NCBI GenBank assembly: GCA_910584395.1
Contig: CAJUAS010000001.1
Location: forward strand, 1-64,000
Reading direction: 5' to 3'
DNA: 64,000 nt
From: an uncultured Oscillospiraceae bacterium
GTDB taxonomy: Bacteria > Bacillota > Clostridia > Oscillospirales > Oscillospiraceae
Each line of letters begins with the position of its first letter. Position 1 is the first letter of the stretch. Made by a program: the position numbers and the translations under genes. This document shows positions 18,501 through 27,450 of this stretch, piece after piece. The notes beneath the pieces are model-generated. The model was not told the DNA's origin. It searched no databases and saw only the letters and a program-made list of their open reading frames with translations.

Positions 18501-21500
18501 ACGGCGGTGTGCCATGGGGTGGTGGGCGGCTCGGTGGTGACCACCAGATACACGTCCACATCCGCCGCAGGCATGGCGAAGGAGGCGGGGTAGTTGGTGT
18601 CTCCCCCGGCGTTGGCCTGTTTCCCTTCCAGCGGCGGGTTCAGCGGCACCAGCGTGCCGTTGGAGCGCAGCACGAAGGCGGACAGGATGGTGTCCGGCTT
18701 ACCGGGGTCGGCAGCGGCGGCCAGATGGCCGGTGAGGGTGACCTGCGTCCCCTCGCGGATCTCGGTGTGCTGGTCGTCCCGCCACACACCGGCTGCGCTG
18801 TCCAGAAGATCCGCCTGAAGGGTCATGGCCGTTCCCCCGTCCAACCATGCCAGCTGGGCGAAATCGTTGATGTTCACGCCGGCGGTGTCCTTGATATAGT
18901 GGAGGTTCACGTCATAGAGCTGGTTCGTGCCCCGCTTGAGGATCACGGTGATGGCCACGTCCCGGTGGGGCATATCAAAGGAGATGGTGTTGCCCACCAT
19001 GGTGTAATGATAGTCCCCGTGGGTCTGGAGGGGGAAGCCCAGCGGCGTGACCAGCACCCGGTCGATGACGTACCCCTCTGCGGGCGCGACTTGGATATAC
19101 ACCCGCTGCCCTTGAACGGCGATGACCTCGGCGTGGCCGTGGTTGGCCCGGTCGAGGCTGTCCTGATCGGTGTGATTCGGCCCGTCATACACGTCTCCGG
19201 CGGCGATGCTGGCGCGCCCGGCGCTATCCTCCGGCGCTTTGAGCATCAGGATGGCGGAGTGTTCATTCTCCTTCGGCTCAGTGCGGGTGAAGGTGACGTA
19301 GACGTGGTTTTCTCCCGGATGCACCACGAAGGATTTCTGCTGTCTGTCCCCGTTCGTGGCGATATGGCTCAAATTGACCATTTGGCCCACGTCCTCATAG
19401 AGGACGTAGGCGGAGCGCAGGTAGATCCCATTGCCGGACATGGCGTTGGTGAGCAGATTCACCGTCTCACCCGCCGCGACCCCGGCCGGGCCGGCGGTGT
19501 TGCCCCACGGGTTGGCTGCATCCCGGCGCAGGGGGGACAGCGACCCCAGCAGAGCGGTCGTCCACCCCGGATAGTAGAGGGTGGCGTTGGCGGCGTCAAT
19601 GGGAGCTTCCGGATCGGCCGTATCGTCGATCACGTGAAGGTAGACCTCCGCCTTCACCTCGGTGGTGCTGTAGGTCACCTCCACGGTGACGTTTTCCTCC
19701 ACCATGGGGAAGGTGATCCGGCCGTGTCCCGTGGCCGGATTGACCTGCTGAGTGAAGGGCACGTTCACCCCGGAGACGGTGGTGACCTTGACCTTCGCCA
19801 CATAGGCGCTGCCGTTGGTGTTCCAATAGTAATCCGTGGTGACCCAGTCCTTCTCCGCCCGGGCCGTGACGGTCACGGCAGCGCCGTTGACGTAGACGGG
19901 GGTGGGCGTCGTGGGAGGCACAGGCTGGCTGCGGGGGGTGACGATGGTGGCGTAGTTGGCGGTGTCGCCGGTGGGCGCGCCGGTGACCACCAGCGTGGCG
20001 TTATACTCCTCCAAGCCGTCGTCGGCGAACTTCACATACACCGTCACGTCGCCCTCCGGCATGACAAAGCCGGTGTTTTGGGAGAAGAACGGCCCAAGGG
20101 GCAGACCGGGCACGATGCCGAAGGACTGAGGCACGACCTTGATGTACTCGATGCGGTAGCCGGGGTGGACGGACAGGTCAATATCGATCCAGTCGCCGGG
20201 GTGGGCCTTCTGGATCTTGCGCTGGATGTTGTCCTGAACCTGATTGCGCAGCCACGCGTTGTTCCGGCTGGGGGTGGGCTGGTCGTTATAGTCCTCGTCG
20301 TTGACCACGATCTGGGCGGTGTACTCCTTGTCCTTGTTCACCTTGCCGTAGGTAACGTGGATGGTCACGCCCTTTTCCGGCATCTTAAAGGTGATCTGGA
20401 GCTTGTCATTTTGCTTCCAGCCCGGGTGGTTGGCGATGTCCTCCGGGGCAGTGCCCGGCCACACCGTGGGATCGTCCAGATCGCTGGTGGGGGGATCTTG
20501 AAGCACAGAGATCCACTCATAGGGCACGGGGTTGCCGTCGGTGTCATAGACCTCCAACTTGGTGATGGCGTAGCCCGCGTCCTCATTGGGGGTGAAGGTG
20601 GTGACCACAGTGTTGGTGGCCTTCACAAAGCGGGTGTCCATGCCGGGCGCGTCCACTTCCATGGTCTTGTGCTCGGCGGCGGTCAGCCCGGTGACCTCCG
20701 TGGTCGCGCCGTGGCCGCCGGGGAGGTTGGCTTCCGCCGGGCCGGACACCATGAGGGTCAGGGGCAGGTCGTCCTGCTCCACCGTGCCCGCGGCGAACTT
20801 GACATACACATGGACATTGTCCTCCGGCATGGCAAATTCACCCTCATCCCCTGCGTAGACAAAGGCGCTTCGCACCCGTTGTCCGCCGGTTTCCAGACGG
20901 GTGAGGTCGATGATGCGGCCCGTTTTCTCCTTCACGGCGTAGGCGGCGGTAATGTGGCGGCCCGTGCCGGGCGCGGCCTCCAGAGAGAGGGTGTCCCCGG
21001 CGTACAAATCGACGATGCTCTGTCCGTCCGCTGTGGCGGGGTTGTCCCCCGTGGCGTTGGCGACCGCGGTGGACAGCGTCGCGCTGTCCCCGGTCCCCAC
21101 GTCGGAAAGATGGAGGGTGGCCGTGTACTTGGGCAGCTCCTTGGTGCGCTGCTTGAAGTTGATGCGCACGGTGGTGGAGCGGGGCGGCATGGTAAAGGCA
21201 ATGCCGCCGGGGGCGTACCACCAAGAGATCACGTTTCCGTCCGAATCGGTGATGTTGATGGAGGAGGAATCCACGTACGACCCGGCGATCTTGTGGATGT
21301 TCACATAGACGGTGTCCCGGTCAAAGGCCACGCCCTCCTCCTTCCGCAGGTGCTTGCGCTGGCCGCTGTACACCGGGTCGTTGTCCGGCGGGGTGAGGAC
21401 GGTCACCGCGTCCGGCTGCGGCGTCAGCGGTGAATTTGCCGCGTCGGTATGGACGATCTGGGTAAAGTTAGCGTAGTTGTTCCCTGCCTTATTGGCCTCG

Positions 21501-24500
21501 TCGCTGCCCTTGTCCTGATAGGCCGGGCCAAACACCTCCAAGGTCAGGCGGTATTTCACCTCGTCGGGCCAGCCCTTCTTGAACCACACGTTGACGTTCA
21601 CATTGGCTGCGGGCATGACAAACTCGCCGTCCTGATAGCCGAACGCCCCCGAGAGCGTGCCGGTCGCCCCCAAATCGGGGTCAATGGTCACCCGGTCGAT
21701 GTAATAGCCGTCGAAGGCGTACAGGTCATAGGGGATGGTCGTTCCGGGCACGGCGACGGTGGAGAACACCGCGCTCTTGTAGTAGTTGTCCAGCGACCCA
21801 CGGTCGGGGAGGACAAACGTACCCTGACCCACGCCGTCCATGGAGGTCATGCCTTCGGGCGGATGGAGGATCAGGTTGGCGGTATACCGCTGGGGCTTGC
21901 CCTTTACCACCCGCGCCACCACGGCGATGCCCTCCGGGGGCATGGTGAGGGTAGCGGTGGCGGTGACCACGCCGTCCGCCGCCGTCTCATAGCTCACCCA
22001 GACGGGGTGAAGCTGGAGGTTGGCGGGGTTGACCAGCATATAGTCCAGCGTATAACCGGGGGCGAGAGTGGTGGTGAGGGTGATGGTGTCGCCGGCGTGG
22101 ACGTGGCGCACATCGGTCATTTTGCCCTTGTTGTGGCCCACCACCAGATCGGCGTGGCCGAACTCATTGATGCCGCTGGCGTCCACGAAGGAGGCCACGA
22201 TGTTGTTTTCGTCGTAGAGCGTGCTGCCGTCCAGAATGGCGTTGTCGTCGTCGGTCAAAGAGAGGGTGAAGCCGTAATCGGGCACGGCGGGACGCGGGCC
22301 GCGGCGGTAATGGACGATGAATTCCGCATCCCCCGTGGGCATACGGAACTTGGCAATATAGGTCTTTATGCGGCCGGTGTTGTCCGCATTCTTGTCCAGC
22401 TCGTACGTTCCGCGATAGGCTGCGCCGTCGGAAATGACCACCACCGACTGGATGTACCAGCCGGGGTCAGTGCCGTCGCCCTCCTCGTCCACGATAAAGG
22501 TCATGGTGACCTCCTCGCCCGCGGTGGCCACGCCCGTGGCGCCCACCTGCGTGGTGGCGGGGACGCGCTCGGGGTTATTTTCCCCGGTGGTCATGTTATA
22601 GGGGTGGAGGGGGACGGCCGCGCCGCTGTTCCAAGAGCGGATGGTGGCGGAATTAGCGTGGGTAACATAGTTGTTGTCGTAATCGGTCTGGGTCACGCCC
22701 GCAGGGGTGGCGTTCAGGTCGCGGTAGGTCTCACTGACAGTGAGGGCATAGTCGGGCAGACGGCCGCTTTCCGGGTATTTGGAAAATTCCACCGTCACGC
22801 CCGTCGAACCGGCGGGCATGAAGAAGGAGATGGTATGGTCGTCCTCCCACACCACGGAAATGCCCAGATTGCTCGGCCCGACGGTGACCTTGGAGACATA
22901 GTAGCTCTTGGTCGGGTCGATCTTCCCGTCCTTCATCTCGGTGTGCGCGCCGAACTCCACCTTCACCCACTGGCCTGCGGTGGCGTAATCCCGCTGGTAG
23001 AGCTGCGCGCCGTAGGGATAGCCCACCTCGCCCAGCGTGAGGGAGGGGGTCGTGACGGGCTGATTGGTGGCGGGGTCAATGTCATAGACCGTGGCCTTGG
23101 CCCAGTTGTTGGCGTAGTCCGGGCCTTCGTTGTCGTCGTCCTTCACCGTCAGGGTAAGGGTGTTTTCCGGGGCGGCGGGCGGGATGCCGTAGGCAAACAC
23201 CACGTCCACGATCAGCGTCTCGTCGGGCATATCCACAAAGACGTTGATGGGCACGCTGGTGCCGGTCTGACTGGTGCCGTAGCCGCCGTTATAGCCGTTC
23301 CCGGTGAGGGTGTAGGGGTAGTTGCCCGACGCGCCGTAGGCCGTGACCGAGCGGATATAGTAGCCGGGGGCTACGGTGATCTCGCCGGTGAGGGCGGTGT
23401 GCTGGGGCACGTCGTTGAGGATGTGGTAAAGCCCGCCGTCCCGCCAGAAGGCGGTGTTGTCCGCCGAGCCTGTTCCGCTGGGGGTGATGGCGTTGATGAT
23501 GGCCTGATTTTTCGGCTGCTCCTTGGGCTTATAGGTGATGGTCAGCTGGATATCCCCGTTTACGAACTCCGTCACCGGGAAGGTATAGTCCCCCTCTCTG
23601 GGCAGGGTCGAGCCGGCGGGGATCGCGGGGGTGGTGATGGGGATACGGATGCTGTTGGCATCGACCGCCATTAGCTCCACCTCATAGTCCTCGTCCACCT
23701 TGACGTGGATCGTGACGGTAGAACCCTCAAAGACCGCCTCGATGGGGTCGGGGCTGTAGGGATCGGTGGTCAGATGATCCTTGTTGGTGCGGGCGGCAAG
23801 ATGGGGCTTGGTGTCGGCCGGGTCTGCGATCTGGTATGCTTCCACCTCAGAGACGTTGTCCTTCATGCCGTCTACGCCCTTATAGGTGATGTTCAGCTTG
23901 CGGGTCTTTCGCAGACCGTAGGTCACCCGCACCACGCAGTCCTGCTCGGGCATGGTGAAGGAATAGACGTTCCGATAGCCGTCCGCCGGTGCAATGTCGG
24001 AGGGGATCACCGCGCCGGTCGAGCCGTCCTCATTGCGGTGGTACAGCTCCACCTGCACCTCCTGATAGGCCGAGTCCGCCTCCAGCGCCACCCAGACGGT
24101 GCGCCCGTCCCGGGTGTAGATGGTGTGGGCGGGCACGGCGGGGTCTTTCGCCGCGTTGGGGGTATTGTCGGGCTTGATGATGGAGGGCCTCCACGCCGTG
24201 GCCTGCGCGGCAACGGCGTTGGCCGCGTCGGCCACGGTGTTGATGGGCACGGCCTGCTGGGTAAAGGTGTTTTGAATGTTGTGCTCGTGCTGATCCAGTT
24301 TCTCGCTCTGCCACAGCTGCAATACCTCCGGGGCAGTGGCGCTGCCGTACTGCTTGGCCGCGTCCACATATTTCTGGTAAGCCGTGATATACAGATCGTA
24401 GCTGTGGATATAAAGGGTCTTATAGTCCGGGTCTTCGTATTTCCGCACGCCGTCGGCGTTGACCTCCACCTCACGTGGCGCGTTGGGGGCGTAAATAGCC

Positions 24501-27397
24501 TTCAGGTCGGTCTGATAGCTGGCCTTGGCCATCAGCTCGTCGTAGACCTGCTTGGCGGCGAGATAGGCCCGGCGCACCTCCCGGTAGCCGCTGGCGTTGG
24601 CGTTGTCCTTCTCCTCGCTTTGGAAGATGCTCAGGAGGTAATCCTGAACCTGCGCGGCGGTGAGGTCGTAGTATTCATACGCCACCGTGGAGTCCGTGGC
24701 GCTCTTGGGCACGCTCTTATGATAGGTGTCCTTCAGGCCGCCGGCGGAGGTGTCCGAATCAATGCGCTGGCGCAGCTCCCAAAGGATATCGGCAAAATCG
24801 GCGGCGTCCGCGTCGCTGTAAAGGTCGCCGTAGAGGTTTTTGCGGAAGCCGGTGAATATGGCGGCGCCGCCGCTGTCCTTGAGGACAGTGGCGGACAGGT
24901 CAAGTCCGTTGATCTGGGTGCGGAAGGTGGCCCGATCCGGGGCGGCGGCCAGCAAGGCCATGATCGTGCTGCTCCCCGTCTCCGGGTCGAGGGGGGTTGT
25001 CAGGTCGCCGGGATGCCAGACCTTGCGCACCCGGCCGGTGTCGCCGCCCAAGCTGCCCGACAGGGTGGCCGCCGAGCTGGAGACCCAAGGCAGCTTGGGG
25101 GAGGGAGAGGCTTTCACCGCCCGGTGGTCGGAGGGGGTCTGGGTATCGTCCTCGTAGACCACGCCGCTGTACACCATGGAGGACACGTTTTCGTCGTCAT
25201 AGGCCAGATAGCCCAACTGGGCCACGTTGGTGTCCTTCACGGGGGTGGCGGGGTCTGTCGTTTGGTGATAGACCTCCAGCGTCGCCTTGTGCCGCGTGGC
25301 CTCGCGGTAGATCACCTCCACGTCAATGTCGCTGGCGCCCATGACAAAGGTCAGGTCTCCGCCCATGGGCAGAAGGATGCCGTAGTCCGGGTTGGGGATG
25401 GGGTTGCCGTGCTCGTCGTTGCCCAAGGTCAGCCGGTTATCCGTCTGATAGGCGCCGCCCACCGCGTCGATCTTCACGTCCGGGATGGTATATCCCTGCT
25501 GGAGGAAGTTATACGTCCGCACCAGCACCTCGTAGTCTGCATGGGTCTCCACATGGACGCGCACCCCTTTGTCCTTGGTGGCCATGCCCATCGGGCCGTC
25601 CGCATGGGTAATGCCCGCGTGGCTGCTGTTGGGGTGCGCCACGGCGGGGTCAAAGGAATTGATGGTGTTGGTGTCGGGGGTGGGGTCATAATTCTCGTCC
25701 AGATTGGTGGTGATGGTGGTCTCGTTGCCCGTCCGGTAGCCGGCGTCGCCGGGCTGGGGGATCTCCGAAAGGAAAACCCGGAAGTCATCCCCGTCCGTGT
25801 GCTGGAAGGTGACCGTGACCGTGATCACCCGGGGGGGCGGGCCGAACACCGGGATCACAAAGTTGTGGTTGGAATCCTGCTGGTTGGGATAGCTGTGGCT
25901 TCCGTCGGGGTTGGTCGTCCGGGGCACGTCGGAGGTGAAGGGATGGGTCACGATGGTTCCGTCCGCTGCGGGATAGGTGACCACGACGGTGGCGGTATAG
26001 CCGATCTGGGCATGAACCTTCAGCTTCATGCCCAAGCCGCTGTATAGCTGTTCGATCTGCTCGCCGTCGGCGTCCGCCCATACGGGCCAGACGGCGGGGT
26101 CGCCGTCCACCTCCAGCCGCGCGGTGTTCTCCGTGCTGCCGCCGTTGACGATCTTCAGCAGCGCCGTGTATTTTTCGTCGCTGGCCTTGGGCGGCTCAGG
26201 GTTGAAGAGGTAGAGGTCGCCGGTAAAGTTGGTGAGCAGCTTCAGATCCCGGTCGGGGTTGCGGGTAGTGACCCGCTCCCAAGCCGCGTAGGTGTCGTCC
26301 TCGGTCTCGCCGTAGGTGCTTGCGCCGTATTTCCCTGCGCCGATGGAGAAGTGGGTGGCGTTGCGCAGCAGGCGCAGGTGCAGCCGATCCTCGCCGCCGT
26401 ACCTCTTCAGGCGGAAGGGGATCAGCAAGAGATACTGGTAGTCGCTGTCCGGGTCGTTGGGGTCGGGGTTGGTGGGGTCTTTCTTGCTGCCGTTGCCCGA
26501 AGCGGAAGGGGGGGTAATGATATTTCCGTCCTTGTCGGTGGTAGGCCCGGTGTAGACATCGTCCCCTCCCAAACGGCGCTGGGCCGCGGGGGTGGTTTCA
26601 ATGTTCTTCAGCTCCAAGGAGACATAGGTCATGCGCCAGTCCCGATCCCAGCCGTCATTTGCGTTGGTCAGGATCTGTTCGATGGAGGGGCTGCTGATCT
26701 CCTCTTGGGTAATGAGGTCGGTGGTGGGCTTCAGGCCGGTCTCCGCCCGCAGAACGGTATAGTTCCCGTTCCACTGGGTGTTTTCGGGATAATTGTTATG
26801 CGTGGTGATGTTGGCCCGGGTGATGGTCTCGTAATACGCCGCGCGAACCTCCTCCTCAGTGGGGTTGGCGGGGTCGGCCCCGGCGGGCAGATAGGCCGGG
26901 TCGTAGTAAGGCTCGATGATCTCGTTGTCGTAGTAGAAGCCGCCCTCAAAGGAGGTCAGGCCCTCGCCGCTCTCCAAGAGCTTAAAGACCTCTTTGCGGT
27001 CGATGCCGACGCCCACCCAGAAGATGGTCTTATTGTCCATGGTGGCGTCGATATCACTGCTCTTATACTGCGTCCAGCTGTTCTTCGTTATGGCAAGGTC
27101 GGTGTCGTTGCTGCTGGCGCTCTTGTCGTAGCCCGCAGGGATGGGCAGGCCGCCCAAGGTGATGCCCGCATCCTCCGTTGCCTTGGTTTTATAGTGGTTG
27201 TTGTCCCCCAAAAAGTCCACAAAGAGGTTGGGCCGGCCGTTGCTCTCGTCGCGGAAGTCCAACTGCTCCCCGGAGGTGACCCCGCCCGCCGTGGCCTCTG
27301 CCGCGTGGGCAGAGGGGATCAGCCCTGACAAGTCAGAGCTAAGCAGCAGGATACTCAAGGCCAGAGCCAAGAGTCTTTTCAGCTTGTGTTTCAACAT
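12539..27397 (-). CDS. Giant secreted repeat protein (4952 aa) with C-terminal dockerin-like module
   Basis: The start is ATG 27397, chosen for the signal peptide (MLKHKLKRLLALALSILLL, likely cleaved after AHA at residue 32) and AGGAAG eight bases upstream. Residues about 115-370 form a module shared with the 3439-aa neighbour (FWVGVGID, FYYDNEIIEP, YLLLIPFRLKR) that resembles a cohesin-type sandwich. A helical insert covers about 860-1070. About 27 repeats of roughly 110-140 residues follow to about residue 4300. Each ends in a strand such as FVMPEGDVTVYVKF and is typical of divergent InlB B-repeats. The tail holds two calcium-type loops, GDVNGDG (about 4705) and CDLNGDG (about 4767). No membrane anchor, LPxTG or SLH is visible, so retention on the cell would need a partner. 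The function is not recognised; an adhesin or structural fibre role is inference. Confidence 0.88.
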   Translation of the reverse strand: MLKHKLKRLLALALSILLLSSDLSGLIPSAHAAEATAGGVTSGEQLDFRDESNGRPNLFVDFLGDNNHYKTKATEDAGITLGGLPIPAGYDKSASSNDTDLAITKNSWTQYKSSDIDATMDNKTIFWVGVGIDRKEVFKLLESGEGLTSFEGGFYYDNEIIEPYYDPAYLPAGADPANPTEEEVRAAYYETITRANITTHNNYPENTQWNGNYTVLRAETGLKPTTDLITQEEISSPSIEQILTNANDGWDRDWRMTYVSLELKNIETTPAAQRRLGGDDVYTGPTTDKDGNIITPPSASGNGSKKDPTNPDPNDPDSDYQYLLLIPFRLKRYGGEDRLHLRLLRNATHFSIGAGKYGASTYGETEDDTYAAWERVTTRNPDRDLKLLTNFTGDLYLFNPEPPKASDEKYTALLKIVNGGSTENTARLEVDGDPAVWPVWADADGEQIEQLYSGLGMKLKVHAQIGYTATVVVTYPAADGTIVTHPFTSDVPRTTNPDGSHSYPNQQDSNHNFVIPVFGPPPRVITVTVTFQHTDGDDFRVFLSEIPQPGDAGYRTGNETTITTNLDENYDPTPDTNTINSFDPAVAHPNSSHAGITHADGPMGMATKDKGVRVHVETHADYEVLVRTYNFLQQGYTIPDVKIDAVGGAYQTDNRLTLGNDEHGNPIPNPDYGILLPMGGDLTFVMGASDIDVEVIYREATRHKATLEVYHQTTDPATPVKDTNVAQLGYLAYDDENVSSMVYSGVVYEDDTQTPSDHRAVKASPSPKLPWVSSSAATLSGSLGGDTGRVRKVWHPGDLTTPLDPETGSSTIMALLAAAPDRATFRTQINGLDLSATVLKDSGGAAIFTGFRKNLYGDLYSDADAADFADILWELRQRIDSDTSAGGLKDTYHKSVPKSATDSTVAYEYYDLTAAQVQDYLLSIFQSEEKDNANASGYREVRRAYLAAKQVYDELMAKASYQTDLKAIYAPNAPREVEVNADGVRKYEDPDYKTLYIHSYDLYITAYQKYVDAAKQYGSATAPEVLQLWQSEKLDQHEHNIQNTFTQQAVPINTVADAANAVAAQATAWRPSIIKPDNTPNAAKDPAVPAHTIYTRDGRTVWVALEADSAYQEVQVELYHRNEDGSTGAVIPSDIAPADGYRNVYSFTMPEQDCVVRVTYGLRKTRKLNITYKGVDGMKDNVSEVEAYQIADPADTKPHLAARTNKDHLTTDPYSPDPIEAVFEGSTVTIHVKVDEDYEVELMAVDANSIRIPITTPAIPAGSTLPREGDYTFPVTEFVNGDIQLTITYKPKEQPKNQAIINAITPSGTGSADNTAFWRDGGLYHILNDVPQHTALTGEITVAPGYYIRSVTAYGASGNYPYTLTGNGYNGGYGTSQTGTSVPINVFVDMPDETLIVDVVFAYGIPPAAPENTLTLTVKDDDNEGPDYANNWAKATVYDIDPATNQPVTTPSLTLGEVGYPYGAQLYQRDYATAGQWVKVEFGAHTEMKDGKIDPTKSYYVSKVTVGPSNLGISVVWEDDHTISFFMPAGSTGVTVEFSKYPESGRLPDYALTVSETYRDLNATPAGVTQTDYDNNYVTHANSATIRSWNSGAAVPLHPYNMTTGENNPERVPATTQVGATGVATAGEEVTMTFIVDEEGDGTDPGWYIQSVVVISDGAAYRGTYELDKNADNTGRIKTYIAKFRMPTGDAEFIVHYRRGPRPAVPDYGFTLSLTDDDNAILDGSTLYDENNIVASFVDASGINEFGHADLVVGHNKGKMTDVRHVHAGDTITLTTTLAPGYTLDYMLVNPANLQLHPVWVSYETAADGVVTATATLTMPPEGIAVVARVVKGKPQRYTANLILHPPEGMTSMDGVGQGTFVLPDRGSLDNYYKSAVFSTVAVPGTTIPYDLYAFDGYYIDRVTIDPDLGATGTLSGAFGYQDGEFVMPAANVNVNVWFKKGWPDEVKYRLTLEVFGPAYQDKGSDEANKAGNNYANFTQIVHTDAANSPLTPQPDAVTVLTPPDNDPVYSGQRKHLRKEEGVAFDRDTVYVNIHKIAGSYVDSSSINITDSDGNVISWWYAPGGIAFTMPPRSTTVRINFKQRTKELPKYTATLHLSDVGTGDSATLSTAVANATGDNPATADGQSIVDLYAGDTLSLEAAPGTGRHITAAYAVKEKTGRIIDLTRLETGGQRVRSAFVYAGDEGEFAMPEDNVHVYVKFAAGTVEQDDLPLTLMVSGPAEANLPGGHGATTEVTGLTAAEHKTMEVDAPGMDTRFVKATNTVVTTFTPNEDAGYAITKLEVYDTDGNPVPYEWISVLQDPPTSDLDDPTVWPGTAPEDIANHPGWKQNDKLQITFKMPEKGVTIHVTYGKVNKDKEYTAQIVVNDEDYNDQPTPSRNNAWLRNQVQDNIQRKIQKAHPGDWIDIDLSVHPGYRIEYIKVVPQSFGIVPGLPLGPFFSQNTGFVMPEGDVTVYVKFADDGLEEYNATLVVTGAPTGDTANYATIVTPRSQPVPPTTPTPVYVNGAAVTVTARAEKDWVTTDYYWNTNGSAYVAKVKVTTVSGVNVPFTQQVNPATGHGRITFPMVEENVTVEVTYSTTEVKAEVYLHVIDDTADPEAPIDAANATLYYPGWTTALLGSLSPLRRDAANPWGNTAGPAGVAAGETVNLLTNAMSGNGIYLRSAYVLYEDVGQMVNLSHIATNGDRQQKSFVVHPGENHVYVTFTRTEPKENEHSAILMLKAPEDSAGRASIAAGDVYDGPNHTDQDSLDRANHGHAEVIAVQGQRVYIQVAPAEGYVIDRVLVTPLGFPLQTHGDYHYTMVGNTISFDMPHRDVAITVILKRGTNQLYDVNLHYIKDTAGVNINDFAQLAWLDGGTAMTLQADLLDSAAGVWRDDQHTEIREGTQVTLTGHLAAAADPGKPDTILSAFVLRSNGTLVPLNPPLEGKQANAGGDTNYPASFAMPAADVDVYLVVTTEPPTTPWHTAVLVVTDTSPSKVNWGFNEGDLWKTSDTTAKTAITDDGNPACVWMPVAEGEKYYVRPRAHSGYAFVPPATMSCNDGAHGGNMYTESNSPYLYSDTMDTCNKAALIHFVSDEALDLTVIVRDPENPSDGSVTNKLLTRQPTASPAVDDLELTSTNVGGAYQIMKGVTPGEPILLTATPANEFITATAQIRYIDGTVEDIPLTKQADGTLTGSIPMPSSNATIIVTFHGDYTGTLTLVDLSVKDKTSQATMSEDTGTAPDRVTVNHLGTQDKLYHLPHGTTLTANMVKNDNLASKTVYALLNRNGSTTVMTPSGQNAEGVDEYTHTINRADAEIVLVVRDDTDSKNYVASVTTVNKPSGTADPTIATSTAGQPGGAVWTVSPVDDTVTVTMDVPAGYEARLSIDNGLTLTPPGPLTGPLTGQQVTFTMPAADTRVTITYVRTAFTLTLREYAPVGTTNPTEIILDNDPTQNFYVDHHGDTATETQMTGGELVTLTQATPDATVTGMKLLSATWTAADGTSGFLSVNDFFTMPEADTVVTVHYGKENDSPFIALVKTEGGDGLPGNAATALTNDTHTTLNGVSPYWVEGEKDDTIRVVYTIEPGYIAQVTAYKRGDTSTQYPVANVASASNGTATVTMPGGTDIVILITYRKDDGPKKGDVILQLVQHGTQEGNRANVTSPFAGTLNPATIAMDGANTPGDGITVTNWNWKDAIETPEVSYATMGDELFVYANWATNYQVVKMTVAVRRADKTETPEVPIAISRYGAAAAGRTLMPYVDEAKGEAAVVRVYYGNIFWARLHIVPHGTDGLDVKGNTTSATDSRGVNTVTSTGAKPIRREGDRLLDFMGNNKEIVQTTAIPDTTLPNNQRLVGVVWESAGKGASAAEKSTDPATPNQYDFEMPAENVDFYAVYEEESDNHSYIAKVKFADDSAHLGSAQNAVTITNQSDTAAAKGSYWTAAKKGENILVNVKVAPGYKAEIITAKVDDPTKVPAGRVWTDDFHYYISRTQFVPNLTLGKDASFAMPADTDATVTIRFTKGYDLSLEVKDTSGLADVGNENAADVTTNETPARTLHAQSDGTTTVDTDGPLKAVENGKTISTTVTAATKDGKTAEYKVYRNSLFDGGTVRVDVPPVTPPTTDTYTYPMPSADVKETVVFLNEETPLLAKVEVKGEFDINGNSATPIVDYTDTSTGVNKTTTGTVWTTTTHAVEGTDVPHTIDMTLTVARGYIAKIRVRRDDDAYYNNPTDETKWHWLDVEDYKFTEVTTTAAGTEEKNLLGDTQGIEVQMGYKANLIDDPSAFDANVSGDQHFRFTMAYDTADSAWKATDVTVIVEFVFAGDIPQPFDPRNVEANAYDDIDHKPAFLENGFIYGENRGDFAVVEIPTLIKQIADGEELFHSDNHTSVSEATVDPKNDVKFNFFLYDADTDTYTPLTLGTDVFLEPYDTEDTDTYTAGDPYNYYKGDNALWKGGNHWHSGALEDEVQFTGSKFKLIPAEPDKTTNKRTDGAQALYDMLNNKRLGSLETYTNEEGKTDYRTTLYVIAEDTIGQKSAYTQVWIRPHFTLDVSVISYAPNHTTTASLYPLMDQEAMDLATGYKDKDGNVVAGVTQVVVNSTPDWAKEDFAHYRWNDTVKPLLTDQTSYTGEVLPANKYHQKVRVRSSELLGGFDSSYDPGATSLLKNVLPDTQAKYAMTLEKTSCLTYKRVDLDLLEGVDTTTDPVTVPTDWYDEGTLTYSIQDSVYLITGDVNGDGYTKWQDYDTVYTYVWRGYPWSNTQTEAPDPSDPNYAALLDDWKLSTYNPESRAYRCDLNGDGVLSVQDLELVQTLFDYNRSEEDYKWTENKPDGKKVLPFGFGSAKKDYVALFSLRADDDGEPYPVERDEYWSQLVDPETTEAPPLNNPYVDENGVLWEHPEGWTEETGGSAASGGKPGHRDEGEFMEIPAGEEAMGWNNSFSDAVFDLPMDDPLDRLIPDDNVPGKALPETPADTTNEE
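13029..13290 (-). other. Dockerin-like two-loop module
   Basis: Two calcium-binding-type loops near the end of the 4952-aa protein: GDVNGDGYTKWQDYDTV and YRCDLNGDGVLSVQDLELV. Each is the loop-plus-helix unit of a type I dockerin. The two are about 62 residues apart, well above the roughly 30 of a standard dockerin, with a Pro/Asp-rich insert between them. Confidence 0.8.
14490..25350 (-). repeat. Block of about 27 divergent InlB B-type repeats
   Basis: Protein-level tandem repeats within the 4952-aa gene, counted by eye from the final strand motif [FT]-x-M-P-x-x-x-V-x-V-x-[FVY]. Examples are SFTMPEQDCVVRVTYG, FVMPAANVNVNVWF, FAMPEDNVHVYVKF and FTMPEADTVVTVHYG. DNA identity between units is low, so the array is old rather than a recent expansion. 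One related unit (FTMPDQDVTVTVNF) also occurs in the 1938-aa protein. Confidence 0.75.
26287..27055 (-). other. Cohesin-like N-terminal module of the 4952-aa protein
   Basis: A region of about 255 residues with the ordered motifs TIFWVGVGID, SFEGGFYYDNEIIEP, MTYVSLELKN and YLLLIPFRLKR. The same motifs recur in the same order in the 3439-aa protein. A strand pattern in which a D/N-E-[FI] turn follows a Tyr-Asp resembles the extracellular cohesin/CBM sandwich, but this is a judgement by eye. Confidence 0.45.
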
Positions 27398-27450
27398 GGC
27401 TGACACTTCCTTTTGGGGGTGTGGATGGATGGATGGGGGAACGGGGTCGG

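Noticed and set aside
13304..26047. Long plus-strand frames of 740-1580 codons opposite the 4952-aa gene.
   Set aside because: Same codon-aligned antisense artefact; the sense strand has a signal peptide, repeats and dockerin loops.
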